A stretch of 64,000 nucleotides of DNA from Linderina pennispora. Its lineage: Eukaryota > Kickxellomycota > Kickxellomycetes > Kickxellales > Kickxellaceae. The notes beneath the pieces were generated by a model that worked only from the letters and a program-made list of their open reading frames with translations, was not told the origin of the DNA and did not search any database. The stretch spans positions 744,001-808,000 of the forward strand of contig NW_024468250.1 of assembly GCF_002104995.1 (NCBI RefSeq), given 5' to 3'. Positions 40,402 to 49,396 of this stretch are shown here, one piece after another. Made by a program: the position numbers and the translations under genes. Within the stretch, counting starts at the first letter, position 1; each line of letters begins with the position of its first letter.

Positions 40402-40514
40402 GGCCAAATTTGTGGCAGACACAAAAGTCCAAAACCAGCTACAGATACGGCGGTCTTCAGCAGCAACAGACCAAGCCTTTTGCCATTCGCAGGCATCCCT
40501 GGTCGTTTACAGGA

Positions 40515-40610
40515 AGGAATGCCTCTGCCGTCATCACAACTGCCGCTGTCTCCCTCGTCTCGACCACCACTGCTGCTCAGGCGCAGGTTGCTGGTGGTAG
40601 GATGTGGTGA
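40515..40610 (+). pseudogene. Secreted micropeptide 5 relic (start codon ATG replaced by AGG)
   Basis: A homologous frame of exactly 32 codons. AGG stands where copy 1 has ATG, then NASAVITTAAVSLVSTTT, AAQAQVAGGRMW and TGA. The Ala-Gln-Ala cleavage site and the terminal Trp persist, but the core GGG is GGR and the start is lost. The frame is open upstream to about 40386, so a longer N-terminally extended or spliced product cannot be excluded; such a product would lose the signal peptide position. Best read as an older pseudogene of the array. Confidence 0.55.
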
Positions 40611-40763
40611 ACCTGCTGCGCTGTTATACGCTTCGGCGCCTTGCTGTACAGTACACGACATGATGATACAGAAACCTGTATTTCGGGGAATTATTTTTAT
40701 TGTAGTGATGTGTTCTATGATACTTTTGAGGGGGTGGGTAGCATGCAGGTGAAAAAAGGGGGT

Positions 40764-40835
40764 TCAGCATGACCGGCCGCTGGTGCACAGGGCACATGAG
40801 CATTCTCTGTCGCAGGAATCAGCGCTTGAGTGCAT
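40764..40835 (-). CDS. Tiny cysteine-rich peptide, metallothionein-like (right flank of the microgene array)
   Basis: A 23-residue ORF: MHSSADSCDRE, then C-S-C-A-L-C-T-S-G-R-S-C and TGA. It has five Cys and the same CxCxLCxxGRxC core as the ORF at 36559-36648, on the same (minus) strand. The ATG at 40835 has an A-rich context (CACCACCCAAAA). A TATATT element lies about 45 bp upstream. Inference: a metal-binding or redox-active peptide related to fungal metallothioneins; the Cys number is smaller than in known examples, so this is tentative. The pair brackets the five secreted microgenes. Confidence 0.45.
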   Translation of the reverse strand: MHSSADSCDRECSCALCTSGRSC

Positions 40836-41293
40836 TTTTGGGTGGTGACGGGCACGTAGCTCGGGGGAATATAGAACAGAGGGGCGGGAGGGAGGGAGCG
40901 AGAAAGAAAGTTGCTTGCACCGATAGCTATTTAGACGAGCGAGCATGCTGGGAGCCATGCTTAAGTACCTGGCGAGCCAGGGCACACCTCACCCGTGCCA
41001 CATTGCGTGCCTCCCCAAACCCATGCACCCCTCCGGCGCCTCTTCGCTCAGCACTGGGTCTAGGAGTAACATTTTAATAAGGCCATAACGGGAAGTGCGA
41101 ACGCTAAGGAGCGTTTGAAATTGGGGGTTGAAGAGTGTCAAGAAAGGGAATACCGTTTCGTGCGGATTGTCTTGCATTTATAATGCATGCGCCAGAAAGA
41201 GACAGAAGAAAGGGAGGCTTAGTACAGGCGATTCACAGCCCATTCACAGTCAACTAAAGGGTCAATCGGGTAAACGGGATTGTGGTTGTCTTG
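40836..41293. other. Intergenic
   Basis: About 460 bp, with a purine-rich stretch at 40875-40915. It holds the 5' region of the Cys-rich peptide and the 3' flank of the mitochondrial protein gene. Nothing else is recognised. Confidence 0.35.
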
Positions 41294-42231
41294 TCAGTCT
41301 AAATCTTTGAACTCGGCATCCTGAACACGCCTCTTTGCGTGTTTTTCAGACCGGCCAGCTGTCTGTGAATCGTTGAGGACATCCAGTTCCAGCTCGACAA
41401 TCTGGTCGTTCTCGGTTTTGGCCAAAAGCCACACTTTTGCCTCTTTCACGTCATCCTCGACCTGGCCAGTGACACGGAGAAAGACGTGTGTCGCCTGGTT
41501 GTCGGCAAACACTGGGAAAATCGCTTCAATATCGGTCCTTTGTTTGCCAGACGAGGAGCTGACGGACGATGACGACGAGAACTCGAGTGGCTCGCCCAGA
41601 GAGACAGCTGATCCGGCGCCAATCAGATCCCGTACCTGGGGATCAACCTCGTAGGCTGCCAGAACCGCGTCTTCGGCCAGGCCTCGCAGCAGGGTGGCTG
41701 AGGGGCGTGTGCTGCTGAAGATGGAGAAGGGCGCCAGCCGCTCGATCGTCTGCTTGATGTACGACACGACGTCGCCCAGTGGGCCCTTGCCGCTGCTGCC
41801 GTGCATGCCGCTCTCGTGCAGCACGCGGTTTATCTCCCGCGCAATCATCAGCATCCGGAAGCCGCGGTAGAATGCAAAGCCGATGCCGCCCAGAATAACG
41901 AGGCGGATCATCGGCCATGCCACCACGACAAGCGCAATTCCCCGGCTGTATACAGCGCCGGCTTGAGCCACGGCACGGGGCTGTTGTTGGGCTTATAGTG
42001 CGGTCGCCGGTCAAACGGGTCGCGCTGGTCGCTATAGTACGTGCGCTTCTGGCCCAGATCGGCGGGTGCCCAGGGCTTGCCAGCAAGCACTACCGGTCTT
42101 GGCACTGGTGCGAGTGCCGACCGGCAATGCAGACTGGCAAACCTACGCACGAATACTGAGCGCGACATACGCGCAATTGCGGGCGACAGCCCAATTCGAG
42201 GCAGGGGTCGACAGCACGTTGCAGTAAGCAT
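41294..42231 (-). CDS. Mitochondrial inner-membrane protein, Coa1/Tim21-like (one frameshift)
   Basis: The N-terminal segment (ATG at 42231, or more likely 42168: MSRSVFVRRFASLHCRSALA) is an Arg/Ser-rich amphipathic presequence. The frame breaks at the CCCC run at 41940-41943 (plus-strand bases). Removing one base joins WLKPALYTAG to IALVVVAWPMIRLVILGGIG, a single membrane helix. The soluble C-terminal part (about 190 residues) has VDPQVRDLIG followed by LGEPLEF and the strands THVFLRVTGQ and AKVWLLAKTE, resembling the small Coa1/Tim21-type domain of complex IV assembly or import factors. That family assignment is tentative; the mitochondrial membrane location is better supported. It ends in a basic tail. 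Confidence 0.55.
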
Positions 42232-42536
42232 CGGTAATAAAAAAAAGTGTGGAAAACTTGGTAGCAGCGGAGACGATGAGCGGCCAGCTGGCCCAAGCAG
42301 CTTCAGGCCAGCACGGCGCAGTTTTCTCCGCGATAATCCCGAATCTGATTACTAGGGCCTGGGCGGCGATGAGGTCATTCGCCGCCTTCGCATGGCAGTG
42401 GTATAAACACACTTGGCATGTGCAGGTGCCAGTGGGCCATTTGCAGCAAGCCGTGTGTTTTTTCTTCACTCATCCACAGTTTTGCTTGCTTTATACTTTA
42501 CAAGACACCCCTCTCACCCCTCTCACCCCCTGAACC

Positions 42537-42905
42537 ATGAGCACCGAAGGATACTCCCAGGCCACCGCCGACCAGCTTGCTCGGAAGCTTGAGCACCGTC
42601 CCACGCGCGAGGAGCTCGAGGCCGCCAACGTCCTCAAGAAAAGCACGGTCGCCCCGGCACTGCAGGCCAAGCAGGTCGAGCTGGACCGCAACCGGCTCGA
42701 GGACAAGCTGGCCAGGAAGCTGGAGAACCGGCCCACGCGCGAAGACCTCGAGAACAAGCACGTCCTGCTGGACCACAAGGTCGCGCCCGGACTGCAGGTC
42801 AAGCAGGAGGAGCTGAAGCGAGCCAGGATTGCCGACGACCTGAGCAAGAAGATCCAGGCGCGCCAGTCGCCGGAGCAGCTGCGCGAGCAGCATATTCTGG
42901 AATGA
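42537..42905 (+). CDS. RPEL-repeat protein (three RPEL motifs), actin-binding
   Basis: A 122-residue protein made almost wholly of three RPEL repeats at about residues 11-33 (LARKLEHRPTREELEAANVL), 53-77 (LARKLENRPTREDLENKHVL) and 98-121 (LSKKIQARQSPEQLREQHIL). In the third the RP pair is RQ. RPEL motifs bind monomeric G-actin; in animals they occur in MRTF and Phactr proteins attached to other domains, here they stand alone. Predicted G-actin buffer or sensor; the partner domain is missing, so the output is unknown. Spacers between repeats also repeat (VAPALQAKQVEL and VAPGLQVKQEEL), showing origin by internal duplication. Intact, no intron. Confidence 0.85.
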   Translation: MSTEGYSQATADQLARKLEHRPTREELEAANVLKKSTVAPALQAKQVELDRNRLEDKLARKLENRPTREDLENKHVLLDHKVAPGLQVKQEELKRARIADDLSKKIQARQSPEQLREQHILE

Positions 42906-43020
42906 AGCATCTCCAGACCTTCCATAGTTGTATTGTTTTCTCCTGTTGAACATTTAGTTTGGGAATATTGTAAACCCACCCGCTGGCGCTATTCTGGCCA
43001 TCTACTTTCAAAATACCGAC

Positions 43021-44196
43021 ATGGATACGAGTGCTGCGGACCAGATAGCGCAGTGCGTGATTGACCAGTACAACCGGCTGCCGAAGAAAGGCAAGCCGGC
43101 GACAAAGGCGCCGGGCAAGGATGAATGGACGGTTCTGGCCGGCATTGTGTTCGAGACCCGCAATGCCAGCAAATACGAGTGCGTTGCGCTGGGCACGGGG
43201 CTAAAGTGTCTGCACATGCAGCAGCTGAGCAAATTTGGTGACAGCGTTCACGACAGCCACGCCGAAGTCATCGCCCGCCGTGCCCTCGTTGTGTATCTAG
43301 CCGAGCAGCTGCTGCTGTGCAAGCAGGACAAAGACTCGATATTTGAGTCGCAGGACGGCCGGTTTAAAGTCAAGGAGAGCCTGGGACTGAAGGTCCATTT
43401 GTACACGTCGCAGAGCCCATGCGGCGACGCAACTGTCGAGCACCTGCAGACAGCCCAGGACAAGGCGGAGGATAGCGAGCCGTCGGCCAAACGCCGCAAG
43501 GTGGGCGATGGCAGTGTGATTCGGGGCCATCAGAAATTCACAGACACTGGGTCACTGCGCCTGAAGCCTGGGCGCGCAGACTCCATCCCGACCACATCCA
43601 TGTCATGCAGCGACAAGATCGCCCGCTGGAACGTGCTTGGGCTACAGGGCGCCTTGCTGGCGACCCTGATCCCGCCCATGTATCTGGCCAGTGTCGTTGT
43701 CGGCGAGCTGTTTACGGAATCGTCGGTTGACCGTGCCCTGAACAGACGTGTTGCAGGTGTCACTGGGCTGCCAGAGGCGTATCGGGCAAACACATGCCAG
43801 GTCCGGCACACGACAGTCGACTTTGCCCGTGGCCAGGCAGTAATGAAGAGCCTGGCTGCGGAGGCCATTACTGCAGACGCGTCGGTGTGCTGGTACAGAG
43901 GCGCTAAGGCTTCGGCAGCCCTGGTCAATGGGCGTCGCCAGGGCGCCAAGGCCAAGAAAGGCGTCTGCCAGCCAGCCAACCTGTGGCCAGACATTTGCAA
44001 GGCCGCCATTTTCAGAAAGCTCAGCCCGCTGGTCTTGGGCGACGAAGAGGCGGTGTCTTACAGGCAGGCCAAGGACAGAGCCGTCGACTACACCGCAGCC
44101 AAGGCTTGCTTGCTTTCAAAGCCGCCGTTCACCGCATGGGTAAAGTGTCCCGACGGTCACGAGGCGTTCGACGTGACAGGCACGCTACTAGTGTGA
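43021..44196 (+). CDS. TAD1: tRNA-specific adenosine deaminase 1 (Tad1/ADAT1)
   Basis: A 391-residue enzyme that deaminates adenosine 37 of eukaryotic tRNA-Ala to inosine. The deaminase zinc site is visible: HAE at residues 80-82 (within [14 protein letters not shown]), PCGD at 133-136 and Cys196 in [20 protein letters not shown]. The last motif is characteristic of the ADAR/ADAT1 family rather than of Tad2/Tad3. The extended C-terminal half ([18 protein letters not shown]) also fits. The ATG at 43021 is 116 bp after the RPEL stop. A KRRK stretch near residue 160 could serve nuclear entry. Intact. Confidence 0.92.
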   Translation: MDTSAADQIAQCVIDQYNRLPKKGKPATKAPGKDEWTVLAGIVFETRNASKYECVALGTGLKCLHMQQLSKFGDSVHDSHAEVIARRALVVYLAEQLLLCKQDKDSIFESQDGRFKVKESLGLKVHLYTSQSPCGDATVEHLQTAQDKAEDSEPSAKRRKVGDGSVIRGHQKFTDTGSLRLKPGRADSIPTTSMSCSDKIARWNVLGLQGALLATLIPPMYLASVVVGELFTESSVDRALNRRVAGVTGLPEAYRANTCQVRHTTVDFARGQAVMKSLAAEAITADASVCWYRGAKASAALVNGRRQGAKAKKGVCQPANLWPDICKAAIFRKLSPLVLGDEEAVSYRQAKDRAVDYTAAKACLLSKPPFTAWVKCPDGHEAFDVTGTLLV

Positions 44197-44236
44197 CTTA
44201 TAATACAGCATTCTATTGGTATCCAGAACTGTACGG

Positions 44237-44842
44237 CTACTGCTGCTCGGGCCGAGCATCTGTGCTATCCCCTGCCGACTCCTCCTTTGGCTTCTTTCCG
44301 TAGCCAAGCGCCGCGCGCATCCGGGCACCAAGCGACATGCGCTTCTTTGCTGGTCCGTCCGCATCTGCCTCCGCCGTGTCGTCCGACCCAACCATCGACT
44401 TTATCCTCGCAAACCTGATCTTCGGCTTGCCCGTCACCTCGTCTCGCTCGAAAAGCTTGTCGTCCATCCGCCGCAGCTCCTCCTCCTCGTCCTTATCGCT
44501 AATCCCCATGCGCTCCTTCATTGATGCTCCGAGCATCTGCTTCATGCCGTTGCGCATGCGCTCCGAAAACAAAGTCGTGGACTGCACCTCTGTCGATTTC
44601 AGGTAGTAGTTGCCCAGCGCTGTGCCAAAGCCAACCACAGAGAATGCATACAGCGTGCCTAGCCCAAATGCCTTCATGGCGACGTTGGCTGTCATGTTGT
44701 CGCCAGCGATCCTGGCCGTCTTGGCTGCCCGCCGGTGTGCGATCGCAACTGCTGTCAGAAGCGCACCAGTAGCGCCCACACCGAGCGTCGCCATGAACAG
44801 CTTTTGTTCTCTCTGCTGTCTAGCCCTCTCTGCGCTGGCCAT
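44237..44842 (-). CDS. TMEM242-like mitochondrial membrane protein
   Basis: A 201-residue protein with two membrane helices, at about residues 17-35 (ATLGVGATGALLTAVAIAH) and 58-78 (LGTLYAFSVVGFGTALGNYY). The second block, with MKAFGLGTLYAFSVVGFG, parallels animal TMEM242 (DUF1358), an assembly factor of the ATP synthase c-ring and complex I. The C-terminal half is charged, with EEEELRRMDD and KKRMSLGARM. Family match is moderate and by eye. It is convergent with TAD1, 40 bp apart. Intact. Confidence 0.6.
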   Translation of the reverse strand: MASAERARQQREQKLFMATLGVGATGALLTAVAIAHRRAAKTARIAGDNMTANVAMKAFGLGTLYAFSVVGFGTALGNYYLKSTEVQSTTLFSERMRNGMKQMLGASMKERMGISDKDEEEELRRMDDKLFERDEVTGKPKIRFARIKSMVGSDDTAEADADGPAKKRMSLGARMRAALGYGKKPKEESAGDSTDARPEQQ

Positions 44843-45235
44843 TCTAACTTTTTATATGTGTAGTTTGAATTGAAGAAGGTGTGTAGAAGAAAGGTAGCCG
44901 AGATAGAAGCTGCCAAGAGTCCTTGCTTTTTTTTTTTTTCGGATAAAAACACTCTTGTTGCTGAGCCATGTGGCTAATCAGTCCGCGAGCCGGTTGCAGC
45001 AGATCAGCGGCTCGCAGGTTCCAGGAACTGAGCCGGCAGAGCCCGCATAGCGGAGAAGCAGCTTTCCACTGGCACCATCTCGCTACATGAGGACATTGCA
45101 GACATTGCAGACGCTCTGCTGTCAGATGTGAGCAGTGCTCTCTTGTGTAGACAACCCATGACAGAGTATGAGTGGGGATTTATTTGCCACATGAGCTAAG
45201 CGGTGGTGCATTGTCAATACGCATTATGAAACAAT
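44843..45235. other. Intergenic
   Basis: About 390 bp. It has a T-run at 44927-44938 (plus strand) in the TMEM242-like promoter. Nothing else is recognised. Confidence 0.35.
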
Positions 45236-45724
45236 TCAGGAACACTCCTGGTCGCAGGAATCATCGCCGGTCTCCGTGCCCATGAGCTCCTCATTGGGAA
45301 TAGACATCTCGATCAGTGCCTTGCGAGCAAGTGTTGGCGCGTTAACAGGGCTTGTTCCCAGAATACTAGCCTGCAGAAAGTCCAGCACCATGCGCTCTTC
45401 GCGGAACAGCTTGCACTTGGCCTTCAACTCCACACCAGTGGCATCCAGCATAGCCAGTATGTGGCTGTATTTCTGCTTGTAGCGGCTGATGACCTCCTCA
45501 TCGCATGTGCTGTACATTATTTTCCTGCGTAGCCTCTTCGACATGCTCTTGAACCCTCGCATATCCTCGCTCAGCGCAGCTATACTGGTATGGTACTCGA
45601 CGATGAGTGCCGTGGACGCCATGGTATCGTGGATGATCTTGCGCTTGTTTATGTCCTCTTCTATATCCAGAAGACTTGCGTAGTCCAACGACATGTTCTT
45701 GTAAATCCTGGCAATGGAGGCCAT
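45236..45724 (-). CDS. Orphan helical protein (162 residues)
   Basis: Starts MASIARIYKNMSLDYASLLD at 45724; the longer frame above reads like leader. Charged and heptad-like stretches (IEEDINKRKIIHDTM, MSKRLRRKIMYS, YKQKYSHILAMLDATG) predict long helices or coiled coil. There is no signal peptide or membrane segment. It ends DDSCDQECS. I recognise no family. Coding is supported by an uninterrupted 162-codon frame with coherent composition in an otherwise AT-rich area. It may be lineage-specific. Confidence 0.5.
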   Translation of the reverse strand: MASIARIYKNMSLDYASLLDIEEDINKRKIIHDTMASTALIVEYHTSIAALSEDMRGFKSMSKRLRRKIMYSTCDEEVISRYKQKYSHILAMLDATGVELKAKCKLFREERMVLDFLQASILGTSPVNAPTLARKALIEMSIPNEELMGTETGDDSCDQECS

Positions 45725-46022
45725 TTTTGTCTTTGGGATGTTTTGAGAGATACAGCAAGAAGGGACAAGGAACCAGGTGCTCACATAGCACGCAAAGCTA
45801 CCAAGATGGCGTTTATATGCGGTCTGGGATCATTTTGATCATTGCCTCTTGCCCATTAGCATCTACACAGTGATGCATCTTGTATCACTCTACATGCAGA
45901 GCATCAACTCCAATTGACTGGCACGAGCACCTGAACAATATTATTGAGCTACAACGTCAATCTAGCATATATTCTACTTGCTCCCTCAACAGCAGCACTA
46001 TTGGTAGCACCACCTCGTCTCC

Positions 46023-46511
46023 TCACGTCTTGGCAAACATCTGCGTCCAATACAGACTGTGTTCGCCGAAGCCAACAATATTATAGTCGCCTAGCATGTT
46101 GCTGAGGTGCATTGGGCTGTGAATCCAAGCGGTCATGACCTCACCAACACTCTGCTGGTCGTGTGCGACATTTTCAGCAACCCCACGCCATTCAATGCCG
46201 GCTACACTGGCCCTGGCACCGAGAGTGCCGGCTGGGTCATCGTGCGTCATCATTCCCGAGGAAAACTGGTAATCCGAGTGTCTCTGGGCAGCCGCGTTGA
46301 GACGGTAGTCCATGATCACCGGAGACTTGCCATGCTTTGCTCGCTCCTGGTTTAGAATGGCGAGCATCTGGCCGCGCCAATTAGAGGCAAGGCGGCTAGA
46401 ACCTTCTGGTGCCGGTGCTTTTGCTGCATAGGCGCTGGCTTTCTCGCCAAGCACCTGGTCAAGCAAAGATACAAGCAGGGCTAGAATAAACAAATGCCTG
46501 ATATATGTCAT
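46023..46511 (-). CDS. Secreted CAP/SCP-domain protein 1 (PR-1-like)
   Basis: A 162-residue protein. Signal peptide MTYIRHLFILALLVSLLDQV, then a CAP domain: ILNQERAKHG, RLNAAAQRHSDYQ (first His), MTHDDPAG, GVAENVAHDQ (Glu), SPMHLSNMLG (second His) and YNIVGFGEHSLYWTQMF. All CAP signature positions are present. CAP proteins are secreted; in fungi (Pry proteins) they bind sterols or fatty acids. The upstream in-frame extension from 46637 is not needed. It is the tandem paralogue of the gene at 47055-47570, both on the minus strand. Confidence 0.85.
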   Translation of the reverse strand: MTYIRHLFILALLVSLLDQVLGEKASAYAAKAPAPEGSSRLASNWRGQMLAILNQERAKHGKSPVIMDYRLNAAAQRHSDYQFSSGMMTHDDPAGTLGARASVAGIEWRGVAENVAHDQQSVGEVMTAWIHSPMHLSNMLGDYNIVGFGEHSLYWTQMFAKT

Positions 46512-47054
46512 TGTCTGTTGACTGTTTCTCCAAGTTGGTAGCACTGTAGGAAAACTGAAATGCATAATGCCAGTTTTAAAAATGGATGGGGGGCAAGAGA
46601 CTAGCATATATATTGACATCCAACTACTTTTAGGCATGAATCCTGCTGAAAGCTAGAAATGCTATTCTGCCTATTGTGAGGCCGAAGCAGCCAATAACTG
46701 TGAATGAACATCTGTATATTTGCATTTCTCTTAATCAGCACTGGTAAATGGGAAACAGCATTGGTGTTCAGTATCCGAGGTGAGGAGATGTCAAGTGCAC
46801 TTGCCGTAGAACCGTGATTGCTGAATACACAAGAAATCTGAATAAACTCGAAGGCTTTCTATGGCTGATTTGTATATTGAGAGGAAAATATATTGCCAAA
46901 AGGATAGATAGCTGTTGAATAGAGGTATAGGTAGTGCTAGGTGAGAGCAGAATAGTGCTGATACGCAGCCTGGTCGGCAAAGTTGCAGAAATCCAAGGTG
47001 AAAACCAATCTAGCACCAAATGCGGTTGCCAGGTCGCCAAATGAGGCTGGAAAA
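46512..47054. other. Spacer between the CAP genes
   Basis: About 540 bp, AT-rich: upstream region of CAP gene 1 and 3' flank of CAP gene 2. No gene is supported. Confidence 0.4.
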
Positions 47055-47570
47055 CTAGGAAATCAGCGCAAATATCTGCGTCCAATACAGCCCCTGCTCT
47101 CCAAACCCTGCGACATTGAAGTTGCCGAGGATATTTGCCAGATGATGCGGACTGTTAACCCACGAGTCCATTGCCTCCGCAGGGGTTTTCTGGTTCCAGG
47201 CAACATTCTCTCCGGCATTCGTCCACCTGAGACCCGTTGCGGTGATTCTGTCGCCAAGAGATCCGGCCGGGTCTTGGTGCGTCATAGTCTGTACCGAGTA
47301 CTGGTAGTTTGAGTGGTTCTGTGCAGCGGCGTTGAGCAGATCGTTGGCGATCAGAGCTGGCAGACTGCGCATTGCACGCTGGCTATTCACCATACGCAGC
47401 ATATCGCTACGCCAGTCTCCAGCTAAGAACATGTCTCTGGACGAACCAACATGCTTGATAGGATGTGGCTTCACATCCCTGGAGCCACGATCCTCTGGGA
47501 GTCCAGCGTAGAGCCCAGTAATGGAAGGGGCAAATGAAGCAAGAAGAAGTTGGTTGATTAAACGGACCAT
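47055..47570 (-). CDS. Secreted CAP/SCP-domain protein 2 (PR-1-like)
   Basis: A 171-residue paralogue of the preceding gene. Weak-looking signal peptide MVRLINQLLLASFAPSITGL, a spacer region of about 25 residues, then the CAP domain: MVNSQRAMRS, LLNAAAQNHSNYQ, MTHQDPAGSLGDRI, NAGENVAWNQ, SPHHLANILG and FNVAGFGEQGLYWTQIF. The His and Glu cavity residues are kept. It differs from copy 1 outside the motifs, so the duplication is not recent. Probably a secreted lipid-binding protein; expression conditions unknown. Confidence 0.84.
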   Translation of the reverse strand: MVRLINQLLLASFAPSITGLYAGLPEDRGSRDVKPHPIKHVGSSRDMFLAGDWRSDMLRMVNSQRAMRSLPALIANDLLNAAAQNHSNYQYSVQTMTHQDPAGSLGDRITATGLRWTNAGENVAWNQKTPAEAMDSWVNSPHHLANILGNFNVAGFGEQGLYWTQIFALIS

Positions 47571-48171
47571 CTGTATGTAGTGGCGATTATGTCAGCTAAG
47601 AGTGCAGCAGTGATTCCTACATGTTACAAAATGAATTCGTTGGGAGGTCTAGTGCATAGGTTGGGATGGGAGGACCTGGGGTATCTCGGACTATTGATAG
47701 GCATACGCCTTACCTTGATGGGGGTATGGGTGAAATTGATTCCTTGTCTTTCTCGGTATATCTCGCTCAGTTCCACGGCTCCTGGGCTGTTGGCGCCCAT
47801 ATATATACCACCTAGTCATGATTAGACACCTGAATACGCAGAGCCGTTGCGATCTATAGTAGGGGCCAAATCACAGTTCATGTGGGGCAGTCTCGACCAC
47901 GACCAATATATTTAGATCCCACTTCCCACCGCATTACTGCTGTGTTCACATTACGCAGTCTGGCCAAGCTGTGTGATCGCTGCGACCCCTTGGTTAATGC
48001 ACTACACGGGGTGTCTGGAATTACATCTGGCTCTGCTGTGCTTTGGACAGGCGGGACATTCCAACCACATATAACTTTATGCAGTTGGCTCCCTCCACTC
48101 TGTGTTTCGCATGGCTCCAAGGACTCTCTTTGTCAAATAGCTACGCAATCTTACTCTTCCAGCAAAAAAGA
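47571..48171. other. Intergenic, divergent promoter CAP2 / ceramidase
   Basis: About 600 bp. CCATATATATACC at about 47799 could serve as a TATA element for CAP2. No gene is supported. Confidence 0.4.
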
Positions 48172-48969
48172 ATGGCACCGGTTGTTCGTGGTGGGTACTG
48201 GGGCGACATCACATCGTCGGTTGATTGGTGCGAGGAGAACTACGAGTGGACACCATACATTGCCGAGTTCTTCAATGCGTGGTCGTCGCTGGCCATGGTG
48301 TTTCTGGGCGAATCCTGTGCACACATGAACCCCACTGGGCACAAAGGGTTTACAGTTTTGTCTCGCACAATAACCGTGGTGGGCATCGGCAGCTGGCTGT
48401 TTCATGCGACGCTGAAATACCAGATGCAGATGCTGGACGAGCTGCCGATGCTGTGGTCGGTGGCCACCGCGCTATACATGACACTGGTGACGCAGACAAA
48501 TATCAGCACACAGCGGCTGCAGCAGGTGCTCGGGCTGTGGACACTTGTGGTCACAGCGGTGACTGCCGGGTGCAGCGGGCAAGTGCAGTTTCTGCTGTTC
48601 CAGTTCAGCTTCAACATCTGCACTGTGGTGGTGGGATACATGCTTTGGCGGGCAAAGCGCGGGCTGGATGCGGCGCGAATGGGGCACATTGGGCGGCTAT
48701 TCGTGGATGGCAGCAAGGTGTATCTGTGCGCCGCCGCTGTATGGCTTATTGACACGAACCTTTGCCCGTATATAAACGGGCACGATTTGCGCTCGGTCCT
48801 GCCCGTCAATCTGCAGCTGCACGCCTGGTGGCACGTCCTTGTGTCGTTTGGCCTGACGTACCTCGTGGTGCTGATGATGGCACACTACTGCGTGGTCAAC
48901 AGCATTCCGTTCAAGTTCAAGCGCGTGCTCTATATCTTTCCCTACATTTGCGCAGCACAGGAAAAGTAG
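48172..48969 (+). CDS. Alkaline ceramidase (YPC1/YDC1/ACER family)
   Basis: A 265-residue ER/Golgi seven-helix hydrolase that splits (phyto)ceramide to a sphingoid base and a fatty acid. The start GYWGDITSSVDWCEENYEWT carries the calcium-binding loop. The zinc-site residues are His78 in SWLFHATLKY, Asp89 in QMLDELPM, and His217/His221 in LHAWWHVLVSF, all at family positions. The ATG at 48172 immediately precedes the conserved N-terminus, so upstream in-frame codons are leader. Intact, no intron. Confidence 0.92.
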   Translation: MAPVVRGGYWGDITSSVDWCEENYEWTPYIAEFFNAWSSLAMVFLGESCAHMNPTGHKGFTVLSRTITVVGIGSWLFHATLKYQMQMLDELPMLWSVATALYMTLVTQTNISTQRLQQVLGLWTLVVTAVTAGCSGQVQFLLFQFSFNICTVVVGYMLWRAKRGLDAARMGHIGRLFVDGSKVYLCAAAVWLIDTNLCPYINGHDLRSVLPVNLQLHAWWHVLVSFGLTYLVVLMMAHYCVVNSIPFKFKRVLYIFPYICAAQEK

Positions 48970-49396
48970 AGCCTGCAGGAGCGCCCGCAGCTCGGGCAAG
49001 AGTTGTGGCAAGATTGCCGCTGGCTTCTAGAAGGGCGTTAGGCCCAGTTTCGTGCGCCTGTCAGCCGCTGTTGCATGCTATCTTTTTTGTTGTTCCTGCA
49101 CCAATCAAGGGGGATAGCCGCCCCCTGACTTGAGCGGGCAAGAAAAATAATCAATTTCTCTAATCGCGCCTGTCTTTCAGGGGGAAATGAGAGTGGGGGC
49201 GTGGCAACGCTGGGTGGAAGGGAAAATTTGCAGAGATACGATCGTATCGGGGCTGTATAAAGGCCGGTGGAGGGAGCGGGCTGTCGGCGACGGTATCTGC
49301 AGAGATAACACCAGCCGCTTTGAGCACCATCGGCCTTCAGCTTTCCTACCTGTATACCAGCCTTTTTTACAACCACTACCCGCTTGCTATTCCACA
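48970..49396. promoter_or_regulatory. Promoter of the FAD oxidoreductase, with 14-bp palindrome and TATA box
   Basis: A perfect 14-bp palindrome, GATACGATCGTATC, lies at 49235-49248, just upstream of TATAA at 49256-49260, which is 137 bp before the ATG at 49397. Such a dyad next to the TATA box is a candidate operator for a dimeric regulator. Confidence 0.5.
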
